DNA of 64,000 nt from the NCBI GenBank assembly GCA_009617715.1, contig VTFK01000121.1, positions 1 through 64,000 on the forward strand, given 5' to 3'. Every line of letters starts with the position of its first letter. The stretch's first letter is position 1. The notes beneath the pieces are model-generated. The model saw only the letters and a list, made by a program, of their open reading frames with translations. It was not told the DNA's origin and made no database searches. The stretch comes from Plectrocnemia conspersa. Taxonomy: Eukaryota > Arthropoda > Insecta > Trichoptera > Polycentropodidae. This document shows positions 21,601 through 35,390 of the stretch, piece after piece. The position numbers were made by a program, and so were the translations under genes.

Positions 21601-24300
21601 TATATGAAAGCATTTAACCCGCGACACCAGTCTTAGTTTTCTCCTGTGAAATTTCAGTAGAGCAGCTTATCGGAAAACTTGAGAAATACAATAGCAAAAA
21701 AAATAATATCACTAGTCAAGACATTTTTTGTTGATAGCTGATTCCGATAAAAAAAATTGCGCTGATTTCAGAAACGTCAAAAAATTATTGTCCATCACAA
21801 TGAATCTCTACCTTCACCGAAACTTTCAGAAAATTTTCAATTAGAGGAAACTTCATTAGAAGAACATAACAAAAAATCAGATCTCGAATTTCTCACGAAG
21901 GCGTCTACGTCTACAGATACTTATTTGTTAAAGCAAAGTAACTAAATTTTAAATCTATTTTCTAAACGAAATAAATTCAAAATTCAGACAATGTGAAAAT
22001 GGGGCTATCGGAATATTTTGCATTAAAGCCTCTAAAATTAACTAAAAAGTAAAATAAAGTATATTTTCAATCGTTAACATAAAAATAAACATTTAAATGT
22101 GATTTTTATTTAGAAAATACATAATTTTGTTTGATTAAAATGTAGTTTTCAATACTTGAAGTAAGTGAGTTAGTGTTATTACGCTATATACCATTAATTT
22201 AACAGTAAGTGTGAAAGTTATCTGTTGTTTATTATGGTATGTATTTACATAAAAAGTTTTACTGTGAATTTTTGATTATTAATTAAAAAATGGTGTTAAA
22301 CACCGAAACTATACTTTTAAAAAATACAAATATCAAAAACGAAAAAATAATAATTTCATTAAAAAAAAACGATGCGCAACTTAATATGTACGATAAATAG
22401 AAACTGCTTGAGAAAATTTCCCTGAGAAATTTTAGCTGGGATTTTACGCCGTATCGAGTGTTAATGTTTCAGGGAAACAACAAAGCTTATACCTTTTAGG
22501 TATAAGTATGATACGTGTAGCATATAGTCGGGGGTCTTATTGTATTGTTTGTAAATCAAAAAACGGGTCGTGCTTTTATTTCTATTAATATTATATATAA
22601 ATATATTTTGCTAACTAAATTTTTTAATAGTTTTTGCGGTAGTTGAAGTTTCAGCTGTATAATTAGTTACTGGTATAACAAAAAAAAATAATTATCACTA
22701 AACTGCTGTCAGGTTTTTTTTAAAATAATTTTACAAACATTCTATAATATTATATACAATACATGTAACTGGTTTATAACCATTTTCATGTTTACAATTT
22801 TGATATTAGCTGCAATAAAATAAAAATAAGAATATATTGAAAAATAGAAAAATCTTTTCAAATTTAAGTGAAAGAAAGAATAAATTAAAAAAAAAATATA
22901 TTCTTCTGAGGCATGCGATGAGGTGTCGGATGAATTTAAAATTTGTATTACAACAACAATTTCTTTAACTATTCCATGGAATTGTTACTTATTATTTTTA
23001 GGAATAGTGATTTTTCACTAACAATGTTGTTTTACAGACATAACAATACATATTATTACAAATTAAAATTATTTCATTATTGTTTTCCAACGATGATTAT
23101 ACACAAGTATTGAGCATTCTAAAATTTATTTTTAAAAAATGTATGAAAGTAAGATTTACATATCAAATAGCAATAATTCATTTTAACGACAAAAATGGGA
23201 ATATTGTACCAGTTTTTATACTAATTTTATTTTAGATTATAATAAGCAAAATAAATACAATTTTAATTACCCTAAAAACCAAGTTAACCCTTTGATCGCG
23301 TAAATCGACTAAAGTCGCTCAATTGATTTTTTTATCTCTTTACGCAAAAATCAGTGAAAAAATGCTTTTTAGGAAAAAACTTTTTTGTGAATAAACATAA
23401 AATATCATTTTAAATAAATAAAAATTAAAAAATCAGAACATTTAAACAGAGCATCAAATAAAAATTATAATTTTTCAAAAAAAAAAAAAAAAACAATTTA
23501 TTATAATATTTATTTTTGATTAACGCATCCAATGGGTTAAGTTATAAACAATTTCTAAAAAAGTAATTTGTTTTAGTTAAAATTATAAACTAAGAAATAC
23601 CAACTTATGCTACATATAATAAAAAAATGTATGTTTGTATAATTTACAATTAATAAAAAAATAATTTAATTAATAGACTCATTATTTGTATTATTATCAT
23701 TAAAAGGCTTTGGGGTTTACATTACTACGTTTAAGCAATAATAAAATATTAATATATGTTATTCTCACATATGTTATATGTATGTATATGACATATTTAA
23801 AATATGAAATATTGCTGTAAAGAGGATATCTTAAATATTTTACACGATCCTTGTTAAACAAGAATTGTTATATTCTCCACACAAATTATTATATAAAATA
23901 ATTTGCTTGATAATTTTGACCTTTATCTGCGCAAAAAATATTGATTGTTGTATATTGTTTCGTTAAATTAATTAGTATATTATACCTTGTTTTAATTTAT
24001 TAGCTATAATAAACAGACCTCTTACATATTCCTATAAATTTATCTCAGAAGCAGTAAAGTTTTGTGCAAAATATTTTATCTTATAATAAAAAAAACACAT
24101 GCATATGACCATGTTTGAAAAGGTCATTGTCTCAAAACTTGCGTAGCTTTACTGTGACCAAAATGATGATCGATCAACAAAGGAAACCAGATAATAGCAT
24201 AAAAAATTTGGACCACACAGCTCTAGTTACGACCACATAAATAAAACCGAGTTTTGCTATCAAAGTAAATATTCTCCGTCATTGAAAAAATATTACTTTG
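21601..24300. other. AT-rich non-coding DNA
   Basis: A/T homopolymers throughout, for example a long A run near 23482. No gene, no repeat with a recognisable family. A short hairpin (CAAAGTAA...TTACTTTG) spans about 24263-24301. Confidence 0.45.
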
Positions 24301-24910
24301 TTGTGAAACGGTCACTGATATAATAAATCACCGGATCCACAAGATTCCCGTTGCAATGCAATACGATCTTGGACGATGCCCATCAAGCGAATGTCGCTTT
24401 TTAAAGGCGTATACCTATTTTGCCATTCTTAGAAGCAACTGCAGCGATTGGCTGGATGATTGCAGCATAATTGTGAATATCTATTTTAATTATTTATGTC
24501 CATTTTAATAAATCAATGAATATAAATTTTAATCCATCCTATATATGAGGATATGAGGTATATTACATACATGGGGATTTATACGTATGTATGCATGTGT
24601 CGCAAGCTGTCACGTGACTCCTTCACGTCCGGCCGATTATCGTCCAATTACTGCTCTATTGCGGGGGTTGGTTTACAGCCAGGGGTGGTTGTGGAGCGTG
24701 CGTGTCTTTGTGTGCCTGCAACAAACCCCCGAAGACAAGTCGGCCTTTAATAAACGACACCTGAGCGGTGCAAGGGTCGCAACCGACACTTTATCACGAG
24801 CGGCTGGTCTGACCACGCAATCGAGCTAAGAAAGCCGACCAACCCCCCACCCTTAAGCTGGCCTCCAATCTCGACTGCTATCGCTTGCATCGACATGCTT
24901 GTACGATTAA
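24301..24910. other. GC-rich island with a CACGTG palindrome
   Basis: Sharp rise in GC against the flanks. It includes GTCACGTGAC at 24609-24618 (an E-box palindrome), GCGGGGGTTGGTTTAC and CCAACCCCCCACCC. Two short plus frames overlap in different phases, which argues against coding. Candidate regulatory block; E-box function is inference. Confidence 0.35.
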
Positions 24911-26006
24911 TATTATAAAAAAATATACGTTAAATCTTACAGCGAATTGCTTCTAATTGCGTTAATATATTAATACTACATAAACGTTAATTAAGACGAC
25001 GTTATTTCGAATATAATGGAATTCTATTATATATGATGTAATATATAAATGTGCGATTCATGTCGACGTGGCACGCGAATTTCTGTAACATGGTGAAACG
25101 TGATTTTACTCATTGTACGTTGGGCGAACGAATCGTAATAATTTTAGACGAACTTTGTTATATGCGTTGCTAAATATAAACTATTGTCTTATTATTTAAA
25201 TCACGTATTGTATTATACTAAAATATATTATCATTAATTTTAAATATATTTTTATTTGTATTTTTTTTTATTGAATCAAGGAATATGTATGGTGGGGGTC
25301 GATAAAAAGCAATAGTCATGATAACGTGTGCGTTTTAATACTGGACATAAATAACATCCTACAAAATAATGCAATTTACTAAAACAATTCCGAGGCGCAG
25401 CTGCAACACAATAATTAAACAAAGACCAATCCGTTCTTTTTCAAGTTAAATGCAATAGCATGTAAAATATTATAAGCAAGGGCTAAAAATTTCACTAAAT
25501 TTTAATAAATATCTTGTATAAAGGTCAGGACTCAGCACTATATCAAGTAATATATTGATCTTGATCACTTAAATAAACGAGTTTATCAATTTATCATGAT
25601 ATAATAAAAAAAACTCAAGTTATGAAAGGTTAGAAGACTTCATGATGGTTAAATGGTTCAAATAAATGCTTTATAATTTATTTTTAAAACTACGCTTTTT
25701 TAATTTTTTGAAAAAAAACTTTAAATTTAAATTTTTAAAATCTCAAGCTAACTTTTCTATTTTTAAAATATTTTTTTATGTTTTATTTATTTATTTTTTG
25801 AGATTTTGGGCCATATATATATATATATATATATTTGAAATCATTCAAAATAAAGTTTTGAGCTTTGAGGCCAAAGGGGTGTGACTTTACAGCCAAATAA
25901 ACGCCGGAAAAGTTGGTAACAGTTTATTTGATAAACATATATAAATATACAACTTATATAGAGAAATGTAGACGTCGCTATCGGGAGGTCAAAGTTGAAA
26001 TGGCAG
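24911..26006. other. AT-rich DNA with a TA microsatellite
   Basis: The TA run is at about 25814-25834. The 72-codon frame at 25666-25884 is K/F-rich translation of low-complexity A/T sequence and is not a gene. Confidence 0.5.
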
Positions 26007-26070
26007 CAGTGGCAGATTAAGTACTTGGGAGGTCCCAGGCATAGCATAGTTTTGGTGGCGCTTATTTTGG
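26007..26070 (+). mobile_element. Possible hAT-type terminus (ZMYM1-like family)
   Basis: CAGTGGCAGATTAAGTACTT followed by GGTCCCAGGCATAGCA resembles the CAGTGGCGGATTAA ends of hAT elements with ZMYM1-like transposases. No transposase remains and no second end was found. Confidence 0.35.
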
Positions 26071-27239
26071 AATGATGAAAAAATGCCGCAAAATTTATTA
26101 GAGACTTTCATATTAAGTTTATAAAAAATAATTGTCTCTATTTGTAATTTTTCTAATCACGAATATCTTATTATTATTGAAAGGGCATTTTAATAAAAAC
26201 ATAAATGCAAAAATATTGCATTAATTATTTATTTCTTTTTTTTTTAAATTTAGTTCTTAAACAATGCGTGTCACTCAAAATGTCTTTTACAAACGTGTTA
26301 TATGTTCGCCATCACTGTCCTAGACCCTTAGAAATAGAGTTTTTACTTTCTAAAATTAAGCAGATTGGGACACGCAACTTGTCAACAAAATCGCACTTTA
26401 GTAGAAAATACATAATAATAAAATAAGCACTTAAAGGTGTATAATTGTAGCTGTGCAAAAACATTAATTTTATGTACAAACATATATCGGGGTGTGAATT
26501 GTTTTGTTACGACTAATATTAGCTTCTGTGTGTTATCTGAGAAATTTTAAATGAGGAAGTGGCACCATTTTAATTAAGTGAAAAAATTATAAATAAAGCT
26601 GAAATAAACAACACATGGTTTTTTATTTCATCTACAGATAGTAAAATTAAGATTATGACATACGTTTTAGAAAAAGTTTCATGTCCATAAGATAAAAACT
26701 ACGGCAGATATCGTGACCTCAATTTGCGTTACACAAACAGTATATATTTACTATAGCAGTAATACTTTGTTATTCGGAAATTGATAGTGCAATATAATTA
26801 AAAAAAGCAATAGTTCTGGAAAAATGTATAATATAATGGAGAAAGCTATGATTTGTAGTAACGAAGCAAAATATATAATTTCTATTTTTCGTATATTATT
26901 CCTTTTTTAATCCCATTTGAGAACGACTTATTATTTTCACCGCAAATAAATCAATACATTGATTTAGAAAGTAGTACATTTATTGTTGTTTAGCAATATT
27001 TAGTAGCTATTTAAATATGATCATTATAAAACAAGATCTAGATTAAATATGACCCGACGTGACTTCATGACGTTTTTATGCATTCTGCAAATAATTGCAT
27101 TTATTATTCTCCTCTCGCCAAAAGCGAAGTGATTAATAAAATCAGTTGAAAAAAACGTACCATATATTTTAAATTTTATTGCGCAAAAATGAATGCATTA
27201 CATTTTTATTAAGTTATTAGTCGCACGTTTCTAGTATAT
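26071..27239. other. AT-rich non-coding DNA
   Basis: The 73-codon plus frame at 26205-26426 has a moderately mixed composition at its end but no recognisable motif. It may be relic body sequence of the preceding element. Confidence 0.35.
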
Positions 27240-27510
27240 TAATTGGTGCAGTCAGAGCGCTTTGGCTTTTCGGCTGTGGAATGAGCTAACGTGCCAAGTA
27301 CACCTTAAGGCATGGCCTGAATAAGATTTGCATTTAAATCGCCACAGTTAGCCTTCATCGTATTCCTAGATTTATAGCAGTGTTTTTTTTCAAAAAAGAA
27401 AGTCAAAGATAGGACCGCGAAGAGTTTATTTTGCTTTCGTTTAGTTCCGGTTTGGCGTGGCGCGGCGGTTATCGGCCCTCAGTTAGTCGAGGAACACCGC
27501 AAGGTTAAAT
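27240..27510. other. GC-richer non-coding island
   Basis: It contains CAGTCAGAGCGCTTTGGC, TTTGGCGTGGCGCGGCGG and TCAGTTAGTCGAGGAAC. No long frame. Candidate regulatory block by composition. Confidence 0.3.
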
Positions 27511-28865
27511 CCAAACAAATCTGCGAGTCTAATTTACGATTATTTAAAATAATTTTGTTTTACACTAAGGTATGAAATAATTGAAAAATAAATCAGATAA
27601 TAGTGTTTTTTAAGAAGAAATAAATATATAAGAAAACGAGTACGGCCAGGGGAATATTGTACGGAGGTCTGAATTTGTTTAAAAATATTCCTAGGAGAAT
27701 CTGCAAAAATAAAATATAATGTATATTATACTAATAAAGCTTTTTCTAAAATATTTAAATTTATCTGATTTTTGTGTACCATATTGGTAGACAGACCTTA
27801 ACTCCTAATTGCATCAGATTAGATCAGTGAACGTCACAGCTTCCACTTTTTATCCAAAACACACGGACGCTGAACTAACACAATCATCCCTTAGTAGTTG
27901 ACAACCAGTTACTGTGATATTACATATATATTATTATTTTTATTTTGTGCGAAATGGGCTGAAATATTAATTTTTATATGTGACGTAACACAGATGAAAA
28001 ACCTTAAAATGAGCATTGCCGCTTTAACAGGAACAAGTGAGACAATGAATATTCTTACGGGCAAACATAAATAATTTTATAAGTGGAGTCGAAGTCAGTA
28101 AAATTTTAAACGACTTTGAGCAATGACTTTGTATTTAAAATAAGCATATTTTATAATATATGTGCACGAACTACCTCTATATTAATTGATCATTACGATA
28201 TTAGTAAAATCGATGAAACCTAATATGTAATGATCCATGAGAAATATGTTTATATAATTAATAATAATAAAAATTAAAAAATACTATGGATCATACAGAT
28301 TTGACACAAATATTTCAGGTTAAATATCCTGCTTCAATCAAAGCTAGTTTGTATAGTATGTATACATAAAAAATAGAAGGATAAGATAAGATTTTCAAAA
28401 TAAATAAATTCCTAATTGAATTAGGCGCTATAAAAAAATCATATTTTTAGTGGTAATAAATATAGAAATGAGCTAAGCTGTACTATTTTGAACCATTTGA
28501 ATTTTTTAACACGGGGGATACTGATAGCAAAATATATTTTTTATATATAATAATGTCTAATTTGTATTTATATTTTTTTGTAATAATATAATTATATGTA
28601 TTGTAACACAAAATGCTCTTCAGATATTTTTTCTGATTAAAGATCATTTTGAGAAAAATCCAAATGTATGCTAAATGTAAGATAAAACTCTGTAAAAAAC
28701 GCCATTCTTAACAATTAAAGTAATTCTTGTTATGAGATTATTCAATAAGAATTCATAATTAAAAATAAATTTGATAAAAAAATTGTTAGAATCAATGCTT
28801 TGCCTTCTGCTATAAACATGAACTGTGTTATGTTTTTATTTGTATTATTATCACTACTAATTACA
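27511..28865. other. AT-rich non-coding DNA
   Basis: Nothing recognisable on either strand. Confidence 0.45.
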
Positions 28866-29345
28866 TAGGAATGCACAATGAACGCGTTACTAAACGAAAT
28901 ACCATTCGAAACGAATTATTGCAGCGAATCCGGCAGTCGCAATTGCACTTGATGAATAAATCCAATTTGACAGTAGTAGTAGCTGCTGCTAAAATCTTGT
29001 TAACTCGACTCTATCCTTACTCTGCATTGTGTTGCGTGCGCTCAATGCACAAAATCAACTTTGACCGGTAGCTTAATATTGCATTATACCTGTATACATT
29101 CAGTACCTACAACCTTTGTAATTCAAATTTATATCGCGCATAGTAAATAACAATAATGGAAATTGTGTAACTACATAGAGGGGAGGAATTAAATTATTTT
29201 TATCATTAATCAAGCGACCGGTTTTTCGTGAACGTGTATTATGTTCATTAAATTATGATGAAAATGCGTGAGGCTAAAGTGGGTAATTTAAATACGTAAA
29301 ATTACTAATTACCGATCGATAAAAGGGGATTAGAACGCTTAGTTA
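28866..29345. other. Moderately GC-richer non-coding stretch
   Basis: It includes GTAGTAGTAGCTGCTGCT and, near 29305, TTACTAATTACCGATCGAT. The 66-codon plus frame at 28871-29071 has no signature. Confidence 0.3.
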
Positions 29346-32300
29346 GTAAAATATATATATATACGTGTACAGCTAGAATTATATAATATAATAGATTACT
29401 TTATATATACAATGTATATGAAAGCACATGATAAAATCATCAGTAATTAAAAAAAATTGACGAAGATTTATATAAAACACAATCTATGACAAAATGAAAA
29501 GAATGAAATTTTGTTGTCTACTATATTATATATATATAAATAATTTAATAATTGTTTTACATTATTTTTATTTCAGAAATGACACAATTAATTAAAGAAA
29601 CTTGAAATGTATGGCAAAATTATACATATTAATAATCACGTTTTAGAATAACTAAAGCAATTAAATTAGGACGAAAATATTATGAAATAATTAAAAAATA
29701 CTGTTAGACTAGATATGTGTATAAATCCCTGAAAAATAAGTTTCGGCTCATTAGCAACAATTATGCCTAGTCAAGCTTTATCTTTAGTACACTTTGCGGA
29801 TTAAAGTTGGACTCGACCTCCTACCTGGGTTTTTGTGAGTGACGGTAATAAAATCAAAGCCAGAACTGCAAGAAGATTCAAAACACGTTAAATAAATACG
29901 TTAAGTACATACTATGTAAGCGTCATTTGCTACGGTGTTTTTAGACCTTATAAGATATTTTAAGCAATATATAAAAAATGTTGTTGAACATTAAAATGTG
30001 TGTACAAATAAAACGTCAATTATGAAATCTATTCAAAAACTATTATAAGTATTAAGAAATATATTTTAAAAAATGCAAGTGGAAATAAGGCATTTTATGG
30101 AGTTTTGTCAATTATAGTTTGTGCTATATATAAATATTTATATATTACCATGTATATACATGGTAATATAGATATAAAAAGGTGTGTAATAAATTTATTT
30201 TTTATAAATATTTCAATTAATTATTTAGGTGAGAGTACGAAAAATAGATTATTGTAGAAAAATAATTTTCAATTGAATACAGAAAAAAATAAATTGATGT
30301 TATTTAAATATATATTACGCACGCGGTTTGTCTCCATAAAAAAAGTATCACGACCATCTGTCGCCAACTTTTGCATTTATTTTTTTATTATTTGCTCAAT
30401 AAAGGGCACAAAAAATACCAAGCTTCGATTGAAAATTGAAAATAGGTTATAGAGCATTTTAAATTAAACTTTTTTACAGAAGCACACTGACATGTTAATA
30501 AAGTCGCTTGCAAGATGCTTACTACATCATATGCATAGCGTGAATCGTTGCTGTATTCACAGTTGTTGAAATCACGTGGAAAATGCAACGAACAGCCTAC
30601 GCCCAGCTTTAATATTTTATTTGCTCACAGAATACAAATAGGATTTTGGTTGCCACTGCATATACAATTAATATGAAACAGTGCAAAGGATACTTTGTTA
30701 TGCTTGGTGACGCTCATAACATATGTACCTATATATATCATATATGAAGGTAAATTATGTATCTATTTAAATGTTAATCTATTTTAACTTAAATAATGTT
30801 TGAGTGATATAGTAGACATTTGTGAGTAGTGGGTGTCTTAACAAATATACTACAGATTAAGGTCACCATAATTAGTAAAAATAACAGTCATCCACTAAGA
30901 ACTTCACTATACATTTGTATCATAGTTACTCTCAAATTTTTATCTTTCTCAGAAATTGTGATCGAAATTTAATTTTCTTCGGTTCTATTATATCAGCGTC
31001 TCATTGGTAGAAACATACATAGTTTAAAAAACGCGAGAAAAAATTATGCACGTGTTCCGAAATTTGTAAAAAAAAATGATACCTTCGTTAAGATTCCCTG
31101 AAAGTGCACATTTATATTCGATAATAATAAGATGTTTTTAAATACAGGTTAAAATAACTGTTCCAAATTTTAATTCGCTTTTATTACATATAATTTCACG
31201 ATAATGTGAAAAAACACGTATATTTTTAACTTGCTCTAACAAAATAATTTATAGTAAATTATAGTAAAGTTGCATTTATTAGTAAAATGGTATTATTTAA
31301 TATTTACAATCCCTTGATTTTTTTTTCACTAGTTATAATAATTGTATAGAAATAAATGTTATGTTTTTTTACATCTAAAGTAAATATTAATAAAGATAAA
31401 ATGTGTTTATTTTGAGACTCGCTATCTTTTGCGAATAATAATTAAAGGCATAAAATTATTTCGCTCTTTTAGCATTTTAACGAGACATTTAATTTGATGT
31501 TTTTATTACCATGGCATTATTATAACAGCGTTTGCGATGAATATGATTAGTAACCTACTCCATCAAATTATTGGTGTGTAAATTTTTCATTAATATTTAA
31601 TTTAATCATATGACTTTCAAAACAATCAGTATATACATAAATAAATATCTCATTCTAAGAACCATCGTGATTCCGTGTATCGTTTGAAGCGATAACAAAT
31701 GTATGAATGATAATTAAAATCAGACATTTCCGCATAAAATGATACTTGATCACAAAGTGAGTTAAAACATCGAATTTTTTATTTACTATATATATCTCGT
31801 GTAAAATATAAAAAATATGTATATATATACATGTATATTTAATTATTTATTAGCAACAAATTGTTTAGATATTGTAATAAAAATCAGATCTCGTGCATCG
31901 AGGACAAGTTTTAGTGTTTGAATTGGCACAATAAGGGAATGTCCGCATTCTTATCTCTGTTATCGTCAAGAGCCAAGACAAAGGGACGAACATGTTTCTA
32001 AGTGCCCTTTCACACGGACAATGCCACTGTGGCTCACTATTCTGATACATATAATTTAATGATAACATCCTAGCTTAGATAGTAACATATCTACTGACAA
32101 CTGCTCAAAACTTTAGTGTTTAGCGTTATAATTGTCAAATGAAAATATTATTTGAAACACAATAAATTATAAGTACACTATTTTAATCTTAAATTATTAA
32201 TGTACAACCGTTTATTTATAATTATTTTTAATATTTACTAAATATCAAAGGTCAATATATGCTGATAATTTTTGAGTAAAATAAATTTGATCAACATCGT

Positions 32301-32839
32301 GAGCTCATGTTTATTATTATTTCTCGTGTAACCTATATTTTATAGAAATTAAATTATACCGATGTATCAATACATTAAACTTCTTATGATTGCGAGATTA
32401 AAATAGTACGCGAGTTTAATATCTGATTTTTAATTCGAAAATTTAAGCTGTAGAATTTAAATAAATTACCAATTACGTCTTTTCTCATTAAAGCTTTTTA
32501 AATCAAGGTAAGTTCGAGAGAATTTCTAAGAATTTATATTTAAATGTGTTTTCTTTCATTGATAAATTATTAAAATAATTATCTCGCTGAAAATTATGTT
32601 AATATATAAAATATTAATTTATATTTGTACTTGTTTAATATTTTAATATTAAACTCTCACCTACATATCATAGATACGTATTATTATTCGTCAAGATGGT
32701 ACAATATAACGTATATATTTACAAGAATGTGTATTTTCTACTATATATTTATTATTACTATAAATATAATTTTTTCGATTAAATCATATCTGAATACATT
32801 TTCGCCAGTCGTAGTAATAAAAATATAATTTAACTGACA
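29346..32839. other. AT-rich non-coding DNA
   Basis: No gene recognised. It contains a perfect 26-bp palindrome at 30143-30168. A moderately GC-rich block at about 31890-32050 (AAGGGACGAACATGTTTC; CCCTTTCACACGGAC) reads like an old interspersed repeat, but I cannot name it. Frames at 30388-30588, 31865-32068 and 32625-32828 have no signature. Confidence 0.4.
30143..30168. repeat. Perfect 26-bp palindrome
   Basis: Each 13-bp half reads TATTACCATGTAT inward, with no spacer. It lies in AT-rich DNA and no function is evident. Confidence 0.75.
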
Positions 32840-33280
32840 GGCGTTAGTGACATTTTATTCTACTCTAAAATATCTAAAACTCAATTTGACAGTTGCGAAA
32901 TGTTTTGAAACAATTTGCTGTTCAAACCTAAACCTAACATAAACGAATCAAGCAAACGCAATGAAAGTTACAGTTAGTTTTAAACATTTTTAAGCTGGAG
33001 TTATTATTGAACATTTTAGGGCAAGTTAAGTATGGTTAAGTTTGCGTTCAGTTTCATTATTATTCAAGTTCTTTTTTTAATAAGTTTCCAGCCTGGCAAA
33101 TGTCAGTTTAAAGCACAATATATTTTCAATAGCACTTATCAGATAAAATATATGTTTACTAGTTGAAATATGTATCTACTTATAAAAATGTATTTTTATA
33201 TTATTTTACTGAAATGCCAGTAAAAATATATTCTCACTGGTAATACACATTCACTGTTTATATGAATATTTACAGAATAA
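32840..33280 (+). repeat. AT-rich interspersed repeat, longest copy
   Basis: It contains GTTCAAACCTAAACCTAAC (inverted relative to GTTAGGTTTGGGTTTGAAC near 1602), ACATTTTAGGGCAAG, AGCACTTATCAGATAA and a run of CACTGGTAATACACATTCACT units. Matching blocks lie at 1540-1784, 3659-3880 and 14541-14650. Non-coding; class unknown. The foldback part suggests a MITE-like origin. Confidence 0.5.
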
Positions 33281-34515
33281 AGCGTATAAACCAAATTTAA
33301 AATTTATATTTATTAAATTAGTATTAGCAAACAATTTTTTTTAAATTGTAGCAAAATTAAAATTTAAGTTCTTTGTAACATATTTGTATGTAGTAACTAA
33401 TGATAATTTAAAATCAGTGTATTTCTATTATATTGATAAAAATACTGTGTATATTTTTTGTAACTACAATTTTTTTATTTAAAATATCTATATTTAAAAT
33501 ATAGAGTTCAAAATTCTAATCCAAATTATTGGATTATGTATGTGAAATATCATTAATATTAAAAATGCAATTAAAATATTTTTTTAGTATATTATAATAA
33601 CAAATGTTTGGAATAATGATTAAAACAGGTTAACAGATTAAGTGTGTATGGCAAAATCTAGTTGTTCAGTGATATTTTTGTATGAAAAATAAATTATATT
33701 TTACTTCAAATTTTTGTAAAAAGTGTCGTCTTATCCCATTGCGACACAATGCAATGAGACTTCACATTTTTAGGGCACGTGAATTTTTTTTATTAAATGT
33801 ATAAACCATAATTATTTATTTTATATAAAAAAATATATTTAATGTTATACTTCCTGAACAGAAATCAATTTCAGGGTCAAACTGTCTGACTAGATAAATC
33901 TAAAACCAATCGAAACATTATTCTAGTTGAGAGTAATTCAATTAACAAAGTTTTTAAACATAAAATTCTTTATGTTATTGCAAAATTAAAAAGTAAAATT
34001 GTTATGGTATATGTAGTTAAATTAGGTATTACAGTAATCGGAGAGCTTCTAAAAAATATCCATTAACATTTTTACCGGGTGTTTGTTATTTTGAAATTTC
34101 CTCACCATTTGTAAAACTGCAATGATTTACAGATTAAGAAGCGAGGGGGAAAAAGCTACAATTTGGATAAATTATCGGCGTATTAGTTTATTGCCGTCAT
34201 TAAGTAAAATAATTTGAAAAAAAATATTATTGCGCTTAAAAGAATATTTGAAGAATAAAATCATTAACGAATAAATATGTATTTTTTATTCCTAATATTT
34301 AGTGTAAATTAAAAATGGATGCTATGGTTACATTTTTAATTAAATAAAAGATATCCGTTTTTAATATAAAAGAATATAATTTGCACTCACCAAATTTTTC
34401 GGCTTCCTTTTTCTGCTTACAACTGTCACTGACACATTTATTTATATCACTACACTTATAAAGCACATTATATCACTATTTTTATTTATTTTTATTATTG
34501 GTACTTTTTTATTTA
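33281..34515. other. AT-rich non-coding DNA
   Basis: No gene. The last ~100 bases before 34516 may be 3' flank of the piggyBac-like fragment (minus strand). Confidence 0.45.
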
Positions 34516-34790
34516 TTTATATATTTTTTGATACGTATAAAAACACTCAATATGAAGAAGAATTGCACAATTTCTGCACATGTATGCTGTATCTTTCCTT
34601 ATTCCATGTGCAGAACAAACACGACACTTTCTTCTCACATATCTCTCCGAACTTTTTATTTTTATTGGTTTTTTAGCTTATTCGAAAGCCTTTCTGGTGG
34701 ATCGTCAGCACAGGCACGGCAACATATGGTAGAAACTGGTGAAATGTCTTCAGAATCGATAGATTCCACTGAATTCTGTATCCATCTTTA
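34516..34790 (-). pseudogene. piggyBac-type transposase C-terminus
   Basis: The minus frame reads RRKCRVCSAHGIRKDTAYM, then CRNCAILLHIEC and a short tail to a stop. The CxxC...CxxC...HxxC arrangement, preceded upstream in another frame by DDPPERLSNKL, matches the cysteine-rich zinc-binding end of piggyBac transposases (PERL...RRCxVC...RxxTxYxCxxC). That domain binds the element's ends or chromatin in the family. The catalytic core is absent, and at least one frameshift separates the two blocks. Function is lost. Confidence 0.65.
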
Positions 34791-34896
34791 GCCTTACTCA
34801 AAAGAAAATCTGTAAGTTAAATTTTGCTGTTGCGATAGACACTGAACGAATAAATCAACGCGCATTGAAATAAAGAAAAAAAAACATTGATCGAAA

Positions 34897-34934
34897 AACA
34901 ATGGAATAATTAACTTTTTGTATATTCCATTGTT
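34897..34934. repeat. 12-bp inverted repeat near the piggyBac fragment
   Basis: AACAATGGAATA and TATTCCATTGTT are exact reverse complements around a 14-nt spacer containing TTAA. It might be a remnant of an element end; chance is possible. Confidence 0.6.
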
Positions 34935-35147
34935 TGTTTTTTTTATACAAATTTTATTATTTAAATAAAAATAATATATGGGTTTGAGAATATCAATATT
35001 TACTAAGATACTTCATTTTGGCAAAAGCTACTTGTTTAATCTTCTCAGATTTCTTTTAGAATCAGCATGTTTATATTTATCCATTTAGTTGAGCATTTCT
35101 TAAGTCAACTTACTTTGAATAAATACGTGAAGTTATATTATCATTAT

Positions 35148-35390
35148 TTACATCTGAACAAACCAGTTGTCTTCGATGATCGGATTTAACTCTGGATTTT
35201 GGACGTCGTAGCTGGAGCAGGATTGACGCAAAGAGAGAAGCAGTTGCTTGCTTAGCTTTTCAGATTTTTTTTGATAGTCAATGTAGCTCCACTTGGTGCT
35301 GGGTTGGATAAAATATATTGTGTAAGTTATGGATATCAGGCAGAAGTATTTGATGAAGTCGTCATATTCGCTATAGTCGAGCACGAACAT
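35148..35390 (-). other. Unassigned coding-like frame of 80 codons
   Basis: This minus frame has mixed, GC-rich third positions, unlike the AT-rich noise around it (MFVLDYSEYDDFIKYF; QPSTKWSYIDYQKKSEKL; DVQNPELNPIIEDNWF). Immediately upstream, another phase continues with EITRARFSNFELFK, so a 1-base shift could join both into one longer exon. I do not recognise a family. It could be an exon or pseudogene of a host gene, or part of a transposon. Confidence 0.25.

Noticed and set aside
25666..25884. K/F-rich 72-codon frame
   Set aside because: Low-complexity A/T sequence ending in a TA microsatellite.
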